Source: Nocardia sp. alder85J (GTDB lineage Bacteria; Actinomycetota; Actinomycetes; Mycobacteriales; Mycobacteriaceae). From it: a stretch of DNA of 64,000 bases. This document shows, one piece after another, positions 35,084 through 43,041 of this stretch. Every line of letters starts with the position of its first letter. Position 1 is the first letter of the stretch. The notes under the pieces are model-generated. The model was given only the letters and a program-made list of their open reading frames with translations. It was not told the origin of the DNA and made no database searches. The DNA is taken from assembly GCF_020176955.2 (NCBI RefSeq), contig NZ_JAIUCZ020000015.1, positions 124,001 through 188,000 on the forward strand, in the 5' to 3' direction. Both the position numbers and the translations under genes were made by a program.

Positions 35084-36050
35084 CGGCGCCGTCGATGTAC
35101 CCGGTAGGTTGCGGGAATTGTCGCAGACCGGACGGCTGGAATTGCCGCTGCCCGGTGGCGGGGAGACCCGGCGGCGTTTGCGGGCCCTGGCGGCGTTCGG
35201 CGCGGAGGACACCGTGCTGGGCCGGCTGGCCGAGGCGCACACCGACGCGGTCGCCATCCTGCACGAACTCGGCGGGCCCGCACCGGTTCCCGGTCAGCTG
35301 TGGGGAGTGTGGGCGGCCGAGCCACCGGAACCGGTGCTGCGGGCCCGTCCCACCTCGCCGGGATGGGTCCTCGAAGGCCGCAAACCGTGGTGCTCGGGTG
35401 CGCACCTGTGCACTCACGCCCTCGTCACCGCGCGGACCGGTACGGATCGGCGACTGTTCGCGGTACCACTGACACAGCCGGCGACCACCCCGGTGCCGGA
35501 CAGCTGGCCCGCCGTCGGGATGCGGGACTCCGATTCCGGCGCCGTCGATTTCGACGCAGCGCCGGCGGAGCCCGTCGGTGCGCCGGGCGCCTACCTCGCC
35601 CGGCCCGGTTTCTGGCACGGCGCCGTCGGTGTCGCGGCGTGCTGGTACGGCAGTGCCTGCGCGGTCGCCCGGCCCCTGCGCGCGTACGCGGCGTCCGGCC
35701 GCGCCGACGAGCACGCGCTGGCCCACCTCGGCGCGATCGCGGCGGCATTGCAGTCCGCCCGGGACGAGTTGGTGCGCGCCGCGGTCGAGATCGACGACGA
35801 CCCGGCCGGGGATGCGGCGGCCGCCCGGGTCCGGGCCCGCATCGTGCGGGCCGTGGTCGAGCAGGCCGTGACGACCACCCTGGACCGGGTCGGGCGAGCG
35901 CTCGGCGCGACCCCGTTGTGCACGGACGCGGCACACGCACGGCGCGTCGCCGACCTGACCGTCTACATCCGCCAGAGTCATGCCGAGGCCGATCTGGCCG
36001 ACCTCGGCCGCGACCTCGCCACCACGGAGCCCGTGTGGCCGGACCTGTGA
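35076..36050 (+). CDS. Short acyl-CoA dehydrogenase-like protein of the GT2/PIG-L cassette
   Basis: 324 residues, about 50 shorter than normal acyl-CoA dehydrogenases. The middle beta-domain motif is GWVLEGRKPWCSGAHLC (near 90) and the C-terminal helical domain starts around FWHGAVGVAACWYGSACAV. The N-terminal helical domain is shortened. The standard E-P-x-x-G-S-D FAD loop and the catalytic Glu are not obvious, so activity as a classical dehydrogenase is doubtful; it may be an FAD-dependent N- or C-oxidase. It overlaps the glycosyltransferase stop by 8 bases and the deacetylase start by GTGA, showing strict coupling. Confidence 0.72.
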   Translation: MGDGAVDVPGRLRELSQTGRLELPLPGGGETRRRLRALAAFGAEDTVLGRLAEAHTDAVAILHELGGPAPVPGQLWGVWAAEPPEPVLRARPTSPGWVLEGRKPWCSGAHLCTHALVTARTGTDRRLFAVPLTQPATTPVPDSWPAVGMRDSDSGAVDFDAAPAEPVGAPGAYLARPGFWHGAVGVAACWYGSACAVARPLRAYAASGRADEHALAHLGAIAAALQSARDELVRAAVEIDDDPAGDAAAARVRARIVRAVVEQAVTTTLDRVGRALGATPLCTDAAHARRVADLTVYIRQSHAEADLADLGRDLATTEPVWPDL

Positions 36051-36784
36051 TCGACGTGCACACCACCGGCCCGGCCGACTCGACATGGGCCGGGTGGCGG
36101 GAGCGCTGCCCGCCGTTACCGATTCGGCACTGGCGGCGGCTGATCGTGGTCGCGGCCCACCCCGACGACGAGATACTCGGCGCCGGTGGCCTGCTCGCCC
36201 TCGCGGCCGCGGCCGCGATGACGGTCACCATCGTTGTCGCCACCGACGGCGAGGCATCCCACCCCGGATCCGTCACCCACGACCCGGCCCGGCTGGCCCG
36301 GCTGCGGGCCGCGGAATCACGCCGGGCCGCCACCGAACTCGGTCTCGCCGCGCCGCTGCGGCTCGGGCTGCCCGACGGCCGGCTCGCCGAGTTCGAGCAC
36401 CGGCTCACCGCGGACGTGCGCGGCCTGCTCGGCGAGCAGCGGACCCCCGGCCTGCGCTGCGTCGCGCCCTGGCGGCACGACGGACACCCCGACCACGAGG
36501 CCGCCGGCCGGGCCGCGGCGGCCGCCTGTGCGAGCATCGGCGCCCGGCTGCTGGAATACCCGGTGTGGATGTGGCAGTGGGCCGACCCGGACCACCCCCG
36601 AGTGCGGCGCACCGACCCCGCCGCGCTGTCCCTGACCGCCACCGCGCGCGCGGCGAAACACCGTGCCCTGCACTGCTTTCCCACTCAGACCGAGCCACTG
36701 TCCACCGACCCCGCCGACGCGCCGATCCTGCCCGGCCACATCCTGCGCCGGTTCACCGGCCCGACCGAGATCTATTTCCGATGA
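36047..36784 (+). CDS. PIG-L family (LmbE-like) N-deacetylase
   Basis: 245 residues. Zinc-ligand motif AAHPDDEILGAGG is near residue 33, and the second motif WRHDGHPDHEAAGRAAA near 145 supplies the third histidine; Asp in HPDD is the general base. The fold is that of GlcNAc-PI de-N-acetylase and MshB/BshB. It removes an acetyl group from an N-acetylated sugar or amine. GTG 36047 overlaps the upstream stop (GTGA), and the 3' end overlaps the methyltransferase by ATGA. The partner set (GT2, deacetylase, methyltransferase) resembles the NodC-NodB-NodS logic in Nod-factor synthesis. Confidence 0.9.
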   Translation: MIDVHTTGPADSTWAGWRERCPPLPIRHWRRLIVVAAHPDDEILGAGGLLALAAAAAMTVTIVVATDGEASHPGSVTHDPARLARLRAAESRRAATELGLAAPLRLGLPDGRLAEFEHRLTADVRGLLGEQRTPGLRCVAPWRHDGHPDHEAAGRAAAAACASIGARLLEYPVWMWQWADPDHPRVRRTDPAALSLTATARAAKHRALHCFPTQTEPLSTDPADAPILPGHILRRFTGPTEIYFR

Positions 36785-37413
36785 CACCCGCCCGCATGCC
36801 CGACGAGTACTTCCGGGACCTCTACGCGCACGACAGTGATCCCTGGAAATTCGCCACCCGCTGGTACGAGGAACGCAAACGCGCACTCACCCTGGCCGCG
36901 CTGCCGCACCGCCGCTACCGCTGCGCGTTCGAACCCGGCTGCGGCATCGGCATACTCACCGGGGAACTGCTGACCCGCTGTGACCGCGTCATCGCCACCG
37001 ACATCGCCGGCACCGCGCTGCGCACCGCCGCCGACCGGCTCACCGGGCAGCGGCAACCCGGCGGCGGCACAGTCGAATTGCGGCACTGGGGGCTCGGAGA
37101 CGACTGGCCCGCCACCCATTTCGACCTCATCGTGCTCAGCGAGGTCTGCTATTACCTCGACGACGACGGCCTGCGCGCGGTTCTCGACGCCGCCGTCGCG
37201 CACCTCGACCCGGACGGCAGCCTGGTGTGCGTGCACTGGCGTCGCGAGGTCCCCGAATACCTGTCGACCGGCGACCGGGTGCACGCCCTCCTCGCCACGC
37301 ACCCGGGACTGGCGGCGGTGGCACGCTTCCGCGACGACGACTTCCTCCTCGACGTCCACACCCCCGCGGGAGACGGGCGGCGCTCCGTGGCCGAGCGTGA
37401 GGGTCTGCTGTGA
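36781..37413 (+). CDS. NodS-like SAM-dependent N-methyltransferase
   Basis: 210 residues. The N-terminus (MPDEYFRDLYAHDSDPWKFA-type, with WYEERKRALTLAALP) is the hallmark of the NodS/cassette methyltransferase group. Motif I is CAFEPGCGIGILTGELL, motif II VIATDIAGTALRTA, and motif IV DLIVLSEVCYYLDDDGL. NodS N-methylates a de-N-acetylated chitooligosaccharide; here the likely acceptor is the free amine created by the PIG-L deacetylase. ATG 36781 overlaps the previous stop (ATGA). The 116 bp after its stop have no clear terminator before the TPP enzyme. Confidence 0.85.
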   Translation: MTPARMPDEYFRDLYAHDSDPWKFATRWYEERKRALTLAALPHRRYRCAFEPGCGIGILTGELLTRCDRVIATDIAGTALRTAADRLTGQRQPGGGTVELRHWGLGDDWPATHFDLIVLSEVCYYLDDDGLRAVLDAAVAHLDPDGSLVCVHWRREVPEYLSTGDRVHALLATHPGLAAVARFRDDDFLLDVHTPAGDGRRSVAEREGLL

Positions 37414-37529
37414 GCGCCTGGAGCTCGATTCGATCCGGTCCCGGTGGCGATGCGCGCACGACCTGATTCGGGCCGTGGCCGCCGGGTATCCGCCCGCCGA
37501 CACGAGTGACGCCGCAGACAGGAGACGGT

Positions 37530-39323
37530 ATGACGAAACAGGTCGGTGACTATGTGCTGGAGCGTTTGCGGGACTGGAATGTTCAGCAGGTGTTCGGCTA
37601 TCCCGGTGACGGGATCAACGGCCTGATCGCGGCGTTCGGGCGCGCCACCGACGGGCCGGCGTTCGTGCAGGCCCGGCACGAGGAGATGGCGGCGTTCGAG
37701 GCCACCGGATACGCGAAGTTCAGTGGCGAGGTCGGGGTCTGTCTCGCGACGTCCGGGCCGGGGGCGATCCACCTGCTCAACGGACTGTACGACGCGAAAC
37801 TCGACCATGTCCCGGTGGTCGCGATCGTCGGCCAGACCGCCCGCAGCGCGATGGGCGGCAGCTACCAGCAGGAGGTCGACCTGCAAGCCCTGTTCAAGGA
37901 CGTGGCCAGTGACTATCTCGTCGAGGTCAACGTCGCCGGCCAGCTGCCCAACGCCCTCGACCGAGCGTTCCGCATCGCCCGCACCCGCCGCGCACCGACC
38001 GCGCTGATCATCCCGTCGGATCTACAGGAGGAGCCGTACCGGCCGCCGGAACACGCGTTCAAGCAGGTGCCGTCGAGCCCGCCGCAGGTCGCCCACCCCA
38101 CCGTCGTCCCCGCGCCCGCCGAACTCGAACGCGCCGCCGCGGTGCTCAACGCCGGATCGAAAGTGGCGATCCTGATCGGCCAAGGCGCCCGCGACGCCGC
38201 CGATCTCGTGGTGGAGGTCGCCGACATCACCGGCGCAGGGGTCGCGAAAGCCCTGCTGGGCAAGGACGTCCTCGCCGACGACCTGTCATTCGTGACGGGC
38301 TCGATCGGATTGCTGGGTACCCGGCCCAGTTACGAGATGATGCGCGACTGTGACACGTTGCTGATGATCGGCTCCAGCTTCCCCTACACCCAGTTCCTGC
38401 CCGACCTCGATCAGGCCCGCGCCGTGCAGATCGACCTCGACGGCACCATGATCGGCATGCGCTACCCGGCCGAGGTCACCCTGATCGGCGACGCGAAAGC
38501 CACACTGACCGAACTGATCCCACTCCTGGAAGCGAAAGCCGACGGCGGCTGGCGCACCACGATCGAGAAGAACGTGACCCGCTGGTGGGACACGATCGAA
38601 CGGCAGTCGATGCTGGATGCGGCGCCGGTCAACCCGATGCGGGTGGTGTGGGAACTGTCGCGCTGTGTTCCCGAGAATGCCATCGTCACAGCGGATTCCG
38701 GGTCGTCCACCAACTGGTACGCCCGCTGCCTGCGGTTCCGGGGCCGGATGCGCGGCTCCCTGTCGGGCACTCTGGCCACCATGGGACCGGCGGTGCCGTA
38801 CGCGATCGGCGCGAAGTTCGCGCACCCGAACCGGCCCGTGGTCGCCCTCGTCGGCGACGGCGCCATGCAGATGAACGGGCTGGCCGAACTGCTGACCATC
38901 GCCCGCTACCGGGACCGCTGGAGCGATCCGCGCCTGGTGATCTGCGTCTTCCACAACAATGACCTCAACCAGGTCACCTGGGAACTGCGCGCGATGGGCG
39001 GCGCGCCGAAATTCGAAGACTCGCAATCACTTCCGGATACCTCCTACGCCGACGCCGCCCGCGTATTCGGCCTGTCGGCGATCACGGTCGACCATCCCGA
39101 CCAACTCGCCGACGCCTGGGCAACCGCCTTCGCCGCCGACGGGCCGATACTGCTCGACGTGCACTGCGACCCCGAGGTCCCCCCGATCCCGCCGCACGCC
39201 ACCTGGGACCAGCTCGAATCCACCGCCGAAGCCGTCCTCAAAGGCGACCCCGACGCCTGGCACCTCATCGCTCTGGGCGCGAAAACCAAAGCCCAGGAAT
39301 TCATTTCGGCGATCCGCCACTGA
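37530..39323 (+). CDS. Thiamine-diphosphate enzyme, pyruvate oxidase/dehydrogenase-like
   Basis: 597 residues with the POX/AHAS domain order. PYR domain contains the catalytic Glu in RHEEMAAFEATGYA (near residue 50). A central Rossmann-like FAD/regulatory domain follows, and the PP domain carries the TPP/Mg signature from GDGAMQMNGLAELLT to VFHNNDLNQVTWE. Closest in layout to pyruvate dehydrogenase (quinone)/pyruvate oxidase and YdaP-type proteins; acetolactate synthase is the alternative but the substrate residues cannot be checked here. It would convert pyruvate to acetate or acetyl-phosphate with electron transfer to quinone or O2. ATG 37530 has AGGAG 7 bases upstream. Confidence 0.85.
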   Translation: MTKQVGDYVLERLRDWNVQQVFGYPGDGINGLIAAFGRATDGPAFVQARHEEMAAFEATGYAKFSGEVGVCLATSGPGAIHLLNGLYDAKLDHVPVVAIVGQTARSAMGGSYQQEVDLQALFKDVASDYLVEVNVAGQLPNALDRAFRIARTRRAPTALIIPSDLQEEPYRPPEHAFKQVPSSPPQVAHPTVVPAPAELERAAAVLNAGSKVAILIGQGARDAADLVVEVADITGAGVAKALLGKDVLADDLSFVTGSIGLLGTRPSYEMMRDCDTLLMIGSSFPYTQFLPDLDQARAVQIDLDGTMIGMRYPAEVTLIGDAKATLTELIPLLEAKADGGWRTTIEKNVTRWWDTIERQSMLDAAPVNPMRVVWELSRCVPENAIVTADSGSSTNWYARCLRFRGRMRGSLSGTLATMGPAVPYAIGAKFAHPNRPVVALVGDGAMQMNGLAELLTIARYRDRWSDPRLVICVFHNNDLNQVTWELRAMGGAPKFEDSQSLPDTSYADAARVFGLSAITVDHPDQLADAWATAFAADGPILLDVHCDPEVPPIPPHATWDQLESTAEAVLKGDPDAWHLIALGAKTKAQEFISAIRH

Positions 39324-39371
39324 CGGGTGAGCATGACACCGCCGGAATGCCGGTGCTCGCCGGCCCCACGA

Positions 39372-39390
39372 GCCGCCGACGTTCGGCGGC
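39372..39390. terminator. Short bidirectional hairpin
   Basis: An 8-bp stem (GCCGCCGA at 39372-39379 with TCGGCGGC at 39383-39390) with a CGT loop, between the convergent TPP enzyme and GAF-like gene. Confidence 0.5.
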
Positions 39391-39455
39391 ATCGCCGCGG
39401 TCGAAGGCCGCAACCCACCGGGGTGGGGTCCAAGAAATCCTGATCCACCCGGAGT

Positions 39456-39941
39456 TCAGTGGTGCCCGGCGACCGGTGTGGTGCGGACGGCCGGGTGGTG
39501 GGTGGTGAGGGTGATCACGGCCCGGGGGTAGATCTCGCGTAACGCGGCGGCGAGAGCGGCGGTGAAGGTGTTCCGGTCACGGCCGTAGACGGTGAGGACG
39601 CCGGCGAGGTGCCCGTCGGGGTCGGTCAGCGGCTGGCAGTGCAAGGCGCCGACACCGCGGCCGGTCAGTTCATCGCGGCAGTCCGGCCAGCAGCGGGTGT
39701 GGTCGAGGTCGGTCACCATCACCGGCATCGCGTCGATGGCGGCGTCGCGAGCGGGACAGTGCGGGTGCATCCACTGGATCTGCTCGGTCAGCCGGGCCGC
39801 GGGTGTGCTGGCGGCCACGATATCGGCGACGACACCGTCGTGAGCGGACAGACCCACCAGTGGCGCGCCGGGCAGCGCCCGGAATCGCGCGGCCATCTCC
39901 GCCACGGCGGCGGCCGGATCGAGCAGGATATGACCGGACAT
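39456..39941 (-). CDS. GAF-like sensory domain protein
   Basis: 161 residues. After an N-terminal helix (AAAVAEMAARFRALPG) the order VGLSAHDGVVADIVAAS, WMHPHCPARDAAI, MPVMVTDLDHTRCWPDC and GALHCQPLTDPDGHLAGVLTVYG matches the GAF domains that accompany ANTAR regulators in actinobacteria, but no ANTAR part follows. The cysteines could bind a metal or cofactor. It may be a stand-alone sensor working with the PAS-ANTAR protein or response regulator nearby. ATG 39941 has GAGGTGA 7 bases upstream. Confidence 0.6.
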   Translation of the reverse strand: MSGHILLDPAAAVAEMAARFRALPGAPLVGLSAHDGVVADIVAASTPAARLTEQIQWMHPHCPARDAAIDAMPVMVTDLDHTRCWPDCRDELTGRGVGALHCQPLTDPDGHLAGVLTVYGRDRNTFTAALAAALREIYPRAVITLTTHHPAVRTTPVAGHH

Positions 39942-40067
39942 GGTGAGTCACCTCGGGCTTCCATTCGGTATCCGCTGTCGACGGGGGAATACCGCCAACG
40001 GCATCGGCGGTAAACCCCACGGACCCAGACGAGGTGTCACCCGCCGAGACGCAACCCGCCGACAGCG

Positions 40068-40294
40068 TCAATCGGCGCTTTCGTGATTCTCCAGCCCGAC
40101 CGCGGCCGACAGGTCACGGCGATCGTCGGTCAGCGGATCGTCGGCACTGCCGGAGGCCCGCATCAGATCGGCCGGCCCGTCGGCGATGGCGTTCAGCGTC
40201 CACGGTGACCGACGGAGGTGGCGAACCGATCGAAGATCGACGGATCACCGGCCTGTGACGGCAAGAGCGTGGGGCGAGAAGCATTGCCGGACAT
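40068..40294 (-). pseudogene. Low-affinity iron permease-like gene with internal deletion
   Basis: ATG 40294 has AGGAG about 7 bases upstream and opens into QAGDPSIFDRFATSVG, the N-terminus of the low-affinity iron permease family. The frame soon stops, while a shifted frame to 40068 encodes TLNAIADGPADLMRA and DLSAAVGLENHESAD, the soluble C-terminal tail of the same family. The transmembrane core of about 70-90 residues is gone. The motif memory is mine and not database-checked. The gene cannot make a transporter. Confidence 0.55.
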
Positions 40295-40434
40295 CAGAAC
40301 TCCTACCGATCGGGACATGCGGGCGATACCCTGCCGTCCGCCGCGGAAACCGGAACGGCGCATGCCGGACCGGGCGATGGACCGCGGCCGGACGGTATTG
40401 CTCGGGGCCGGGTCCGCGGAGTAGCGTGACGCTC

Positions 40435-40459
40435 AATTAGTGCAATGACTGAACAAATT
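40435..40459. promoter_or_regulatory. Candidate XylR (ROK) operator upstream of xylA
   Basis: An imperfect palindrome with arms AATTAGTGCAAT (40435-40446) and ACTGAACAAATT (40448-40459); 9 of 12 positions pair. ROK repressors of xylose genes bind AT-rich dyads of this type, and this is the only AT-rich block in the region. It overlaps an ATG at 40445, so translation from that codon is unlikely. Confidence 0.6.
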
Positions 40460-40468
40460 GGGGTCGTG

Positions 40469-41641
40469 ATGGTGATGCCTACTCGTGCGGACAAGTTCTC
40501 GTTCGGGCTGTGGACGGTCGGGTGGCGGGCCCGTGATCCGTTCGGGGATCCGACCCGGCCCGAGCTGGATGTCGTGGAGGCGGTGCACCGGCTCGCGGAG
40601 CTGGGTGCGTACGGGATCACCTTCCACGACGACGACGTGTTTCCCTTCGACGCGCCGGAATCGGAACGTGGTCGCCGCATCGAGCGGCTGCGGAAGGCGT
40701 TGACCGAGGCGGAGCTCGAGGTGCCGATGGTGACGACCAACCTGTTCACCCATCCGGTGTTCAAGGACGGCGGTTTCACCAGCAACGATCGCTCGGTGCG
40801 GCGGTTCGCGCTGCGGAAGGTGCTGCGCAACGTCGAACTGGCGGCGGAGTTGGGGGCCCGGACCTACGTGTTGTGGGGCGGCCGGGAAGGCTCGGAGTAC
40901 GACACCGCCAAGGATGTCCGCGCCGCGCTCGACCGGTACCAGGAGGCGCTGAATCTGTTGACGCAGTTCGTGATCGACCGCGGCTACGAGCTGCGCTTCG
41001 CGATCGAGCCGAAGCCCAACGAGCCCCGCGGTGACATTCTGCTGCCGACGGTCGGGCACGCGCTGGCGTTCATCGCCACACTGGAACATTCCGATCTGGT
41101 GGGGGTGAATCCGGAGGTGGGACACGAGCAGATGGCGGGGTTGAACTACGCGCACGGCATCGCGCAGGCCTTGTGGCAGGGCAAGCTGTTCCACCTCGAC
41201 CTGAACGGGCAGCGCGGCATCAAATTCGATCAGGATCTGGTGTTCGGGCACGGCGATCTGATGAACGCGTTCGCGCTGGTGGACCTGCTGGAGAACGGCG
41301 GCCCCGGCGGTGGGCCCGCCTACGAGGGACCCCGCCATTTCGACTACAAACCCTCGCGCACCGAGGACATCACCGGAGTGTGGGACTCCGCGGCGGCGAA
41401 TATGCGCACCTATCTGCTGCTGAAGCGGCGAGCGGCCGCATTCCGCGCGGATCCCGAAGTGCGGCAGGTGTTGTCGGATGCCGGGGTGCCCGCGCTGTCG
41501 ACACCGACGCTGGATCCCGGCGAAGGGTACGAGGGCATCCTCACCGATTCGACCTTCGACGCGGACGCCGCCGCCACGCGGGGCTACGGTTTCGTACGGC
41601 TCAATCAATTGGCGCTGGAGCATCTGCTCGGCGCCCGCTGA
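40469..41641 (+). CDS. xylA: Xylose isomerase
   Basis: 390 residues of the class I (Streptomyces-type) xylose isomerase, converting D-xylose to D-xylulose with two divalent metals. FSFGLWTVGWRARDPFGD opens the protein; ITFHDDDVFPF has the catalytic His and Asp; FAIEPKPNEPRGD carries metal-ligand Glu and catalytic Lys; LFHLDLNGQRG and HFDYKPSR complete the metal sites. ATG 40469 follows GGGG (40460-40463) by 5 bases and yields the family length (388-390); ATG 40445 lies inside the candidate operator. It is the first gene of xylA-xylB-xylR, 4 bp before xylB. Confidence 0.95.
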   Translation: MVMPTRADKFSFGLWTVGWRARDPFGDPTRPELDVVEAVHRLAELGAYGITFHDDDVFPFDAPESERGRRIERLRKALTEAELEVPMVTTNLFTHPVFKDGGFTSNDRSVRRFALRKVLRNVELAAELGARTYVLWGGREGSEYDTAKDVRAALDRYQEALNLLTQFVIDRGYELRFAIEPKPNEPRGDILLPTVGHALAFIATLEHSDLVGVNPEVGHEQMAGLNYAHGIAQALWQGKLFHLDLNGQRGIKFDQDLVFGHGDLMNAFALVDLLENGGPGGGPAYEGPRHFDYKPSRTEDITGVWDSAAANMRTYLLLKRRAAAFRADPEVRQVLSDAGVPALSTPTLDPGEGYEGILTDSTFDADAAATRGYGFVRLNQLALEHLLGAR

Positions 41642-41645
41642 CGCC

Positions 41646-43041
41646 ATGACATCGGTGATGGGGGTCGATTCGTCGACCCAATCGTGCAAGGTGGTCGTCC
41701 GGGACCTCCGGACCGGAGAGTTGGTGCGCTCCGGGCGGGCCGCTCATCCGCCGGGCACCGAGGTCCACCCGCGCCGGTGGTGGGAGGCGCTGCGGCGGGC
41801 GGTGGCCGATGCCGGCGGATGGGACGATATCGCCGCGGTGAGCGTGGCCGGGCAGCAACACGGCATGGTGTGTCTCGACGACACCGGCGAGGTCGTGCGA
41901 GATGCGCTGTTGTGGAACGATACTCGCTCCGCGAAGGCCGCGGCCGACCTGGTGGCCGAACTCGGCGCCGAGACCTGGGCACAGCGGCTGGGTCTGGTCC
42001 CCGTCGGATCGTTCACGATCTCGAAGTTGCGCTGGCTGGCCGAGCACGAGCCGGGCAACGCCACGCGCACGGCGGCGGTCTGCCTGCCGCACGACTGGCT
42101 CACCTGGCGGCTGCGCGGCAGTAGCGACCCGGCCGAACTGACCACCGATCGTTCGGATGCGTCCGGCACCGGATATTTCGACTCGTGCTCCGGCCGATAC
42201 CGCACCGATCTGCTCGAACTCGCCTTCGGCCGCGCCGACGTGCTGTTGCCACGGGTGCTGGGACCCTCGGAATCGGTGCCGTCCCCGTCCGGACCGCGAC
42301 TGGCAGCCGGAGCCGGCGACAACGCCGCCGCTCACCTCGGTCTCGACGCCGGCCCGGACGTCGTGGTGTCCCTGGGCACCTCCGGGGTGGTGGCCGCCAC
42401 CGCGGACCGCCGGCCGGTGGATCCGTCCGGCGTGGTCGCCGGATTCGCGGGACGCTCGCAGCGGATACCTGCCGTTGGCGTGCACGCTCAACGCGGCCCG
42501 GGTACTGACGGCGACCGCCCGGATGCTCGGGGTCGACCTCGACCGGTTCAGCGAACTGGCGCTGTCGGCGCCGTCCGGTGCGGAAGGCGTGGTGGTGGTC
42601 CCGTACCTGGAGGGCGAGCGCACACCGAATCTGCCCGACGCCACCGGCGCCGTGCACGGGCTCACGCTGACCAATGCGACCCCGGCGAACATGGCCCGCG
42701 CCGCGGTCGAAGGAATGCTGTGCGGGCTGGCCGCGGGCCTGGACGCACTGGCCGGGCACGGCGTCCGGATCACCGGGTTACAGCTGATCGGCGGCGCGGC
42801 CGCCATGCCGGCGGTACACGCCATCGCGCCCACCATCTTCGGAGTCCCCGTTCGAATTCCGGCACCCGGGGAATATGTCGCCGACGGCGCGGCCCGGCAG
42901 GCCGCCTGGGCGCTGACCGGTGGCGAGTCGCCGCCACGATGGCCGTCGCACACCCGCCCCGGTCCGTCGGCGGAGGGACCGGCGATGCCGGCCGTGCGGC
43001 AACGGTACGCCGACGCCGCGCTACTGTATCTGCCGCGATGA
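41646..43041 (+). pseudogene. xylB: Xylulokinase with a single-base frameshift
   Basis: The FGGY-family sugar kinase would phosphorylate D-xylulose to enter the pentose phosphate pathway. The first frame (from ATG 41646) encodes MGVDSSTQSCKVVV, VAGQQHGMVCLD and VVSLGTSGVVAAT up to about 42450. The rest of the protein (GYLPLACTLNAARVL, YLEGERTPNLPDATGA, LIGGAAAMPA) continues in the next frame to 43041. Removing one G from the GGG at 42449-42451 restores a normal 464-residue protein (AGFAD-ARSGYLPL). Either a recent mutation or a sequencing error; both parts show no further decay. It overlaps xylR by ATGA. Confidence 0.85.

Noticed and set aside
37530..39323. Naming the TPP enzyme poxB or ilvB
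   Set aside because: Domain order fits both. The residues that separate pyruvate oxidase, quinone-dependent dehydrogenase and acetolactate synthase could not be judged without an alignment.
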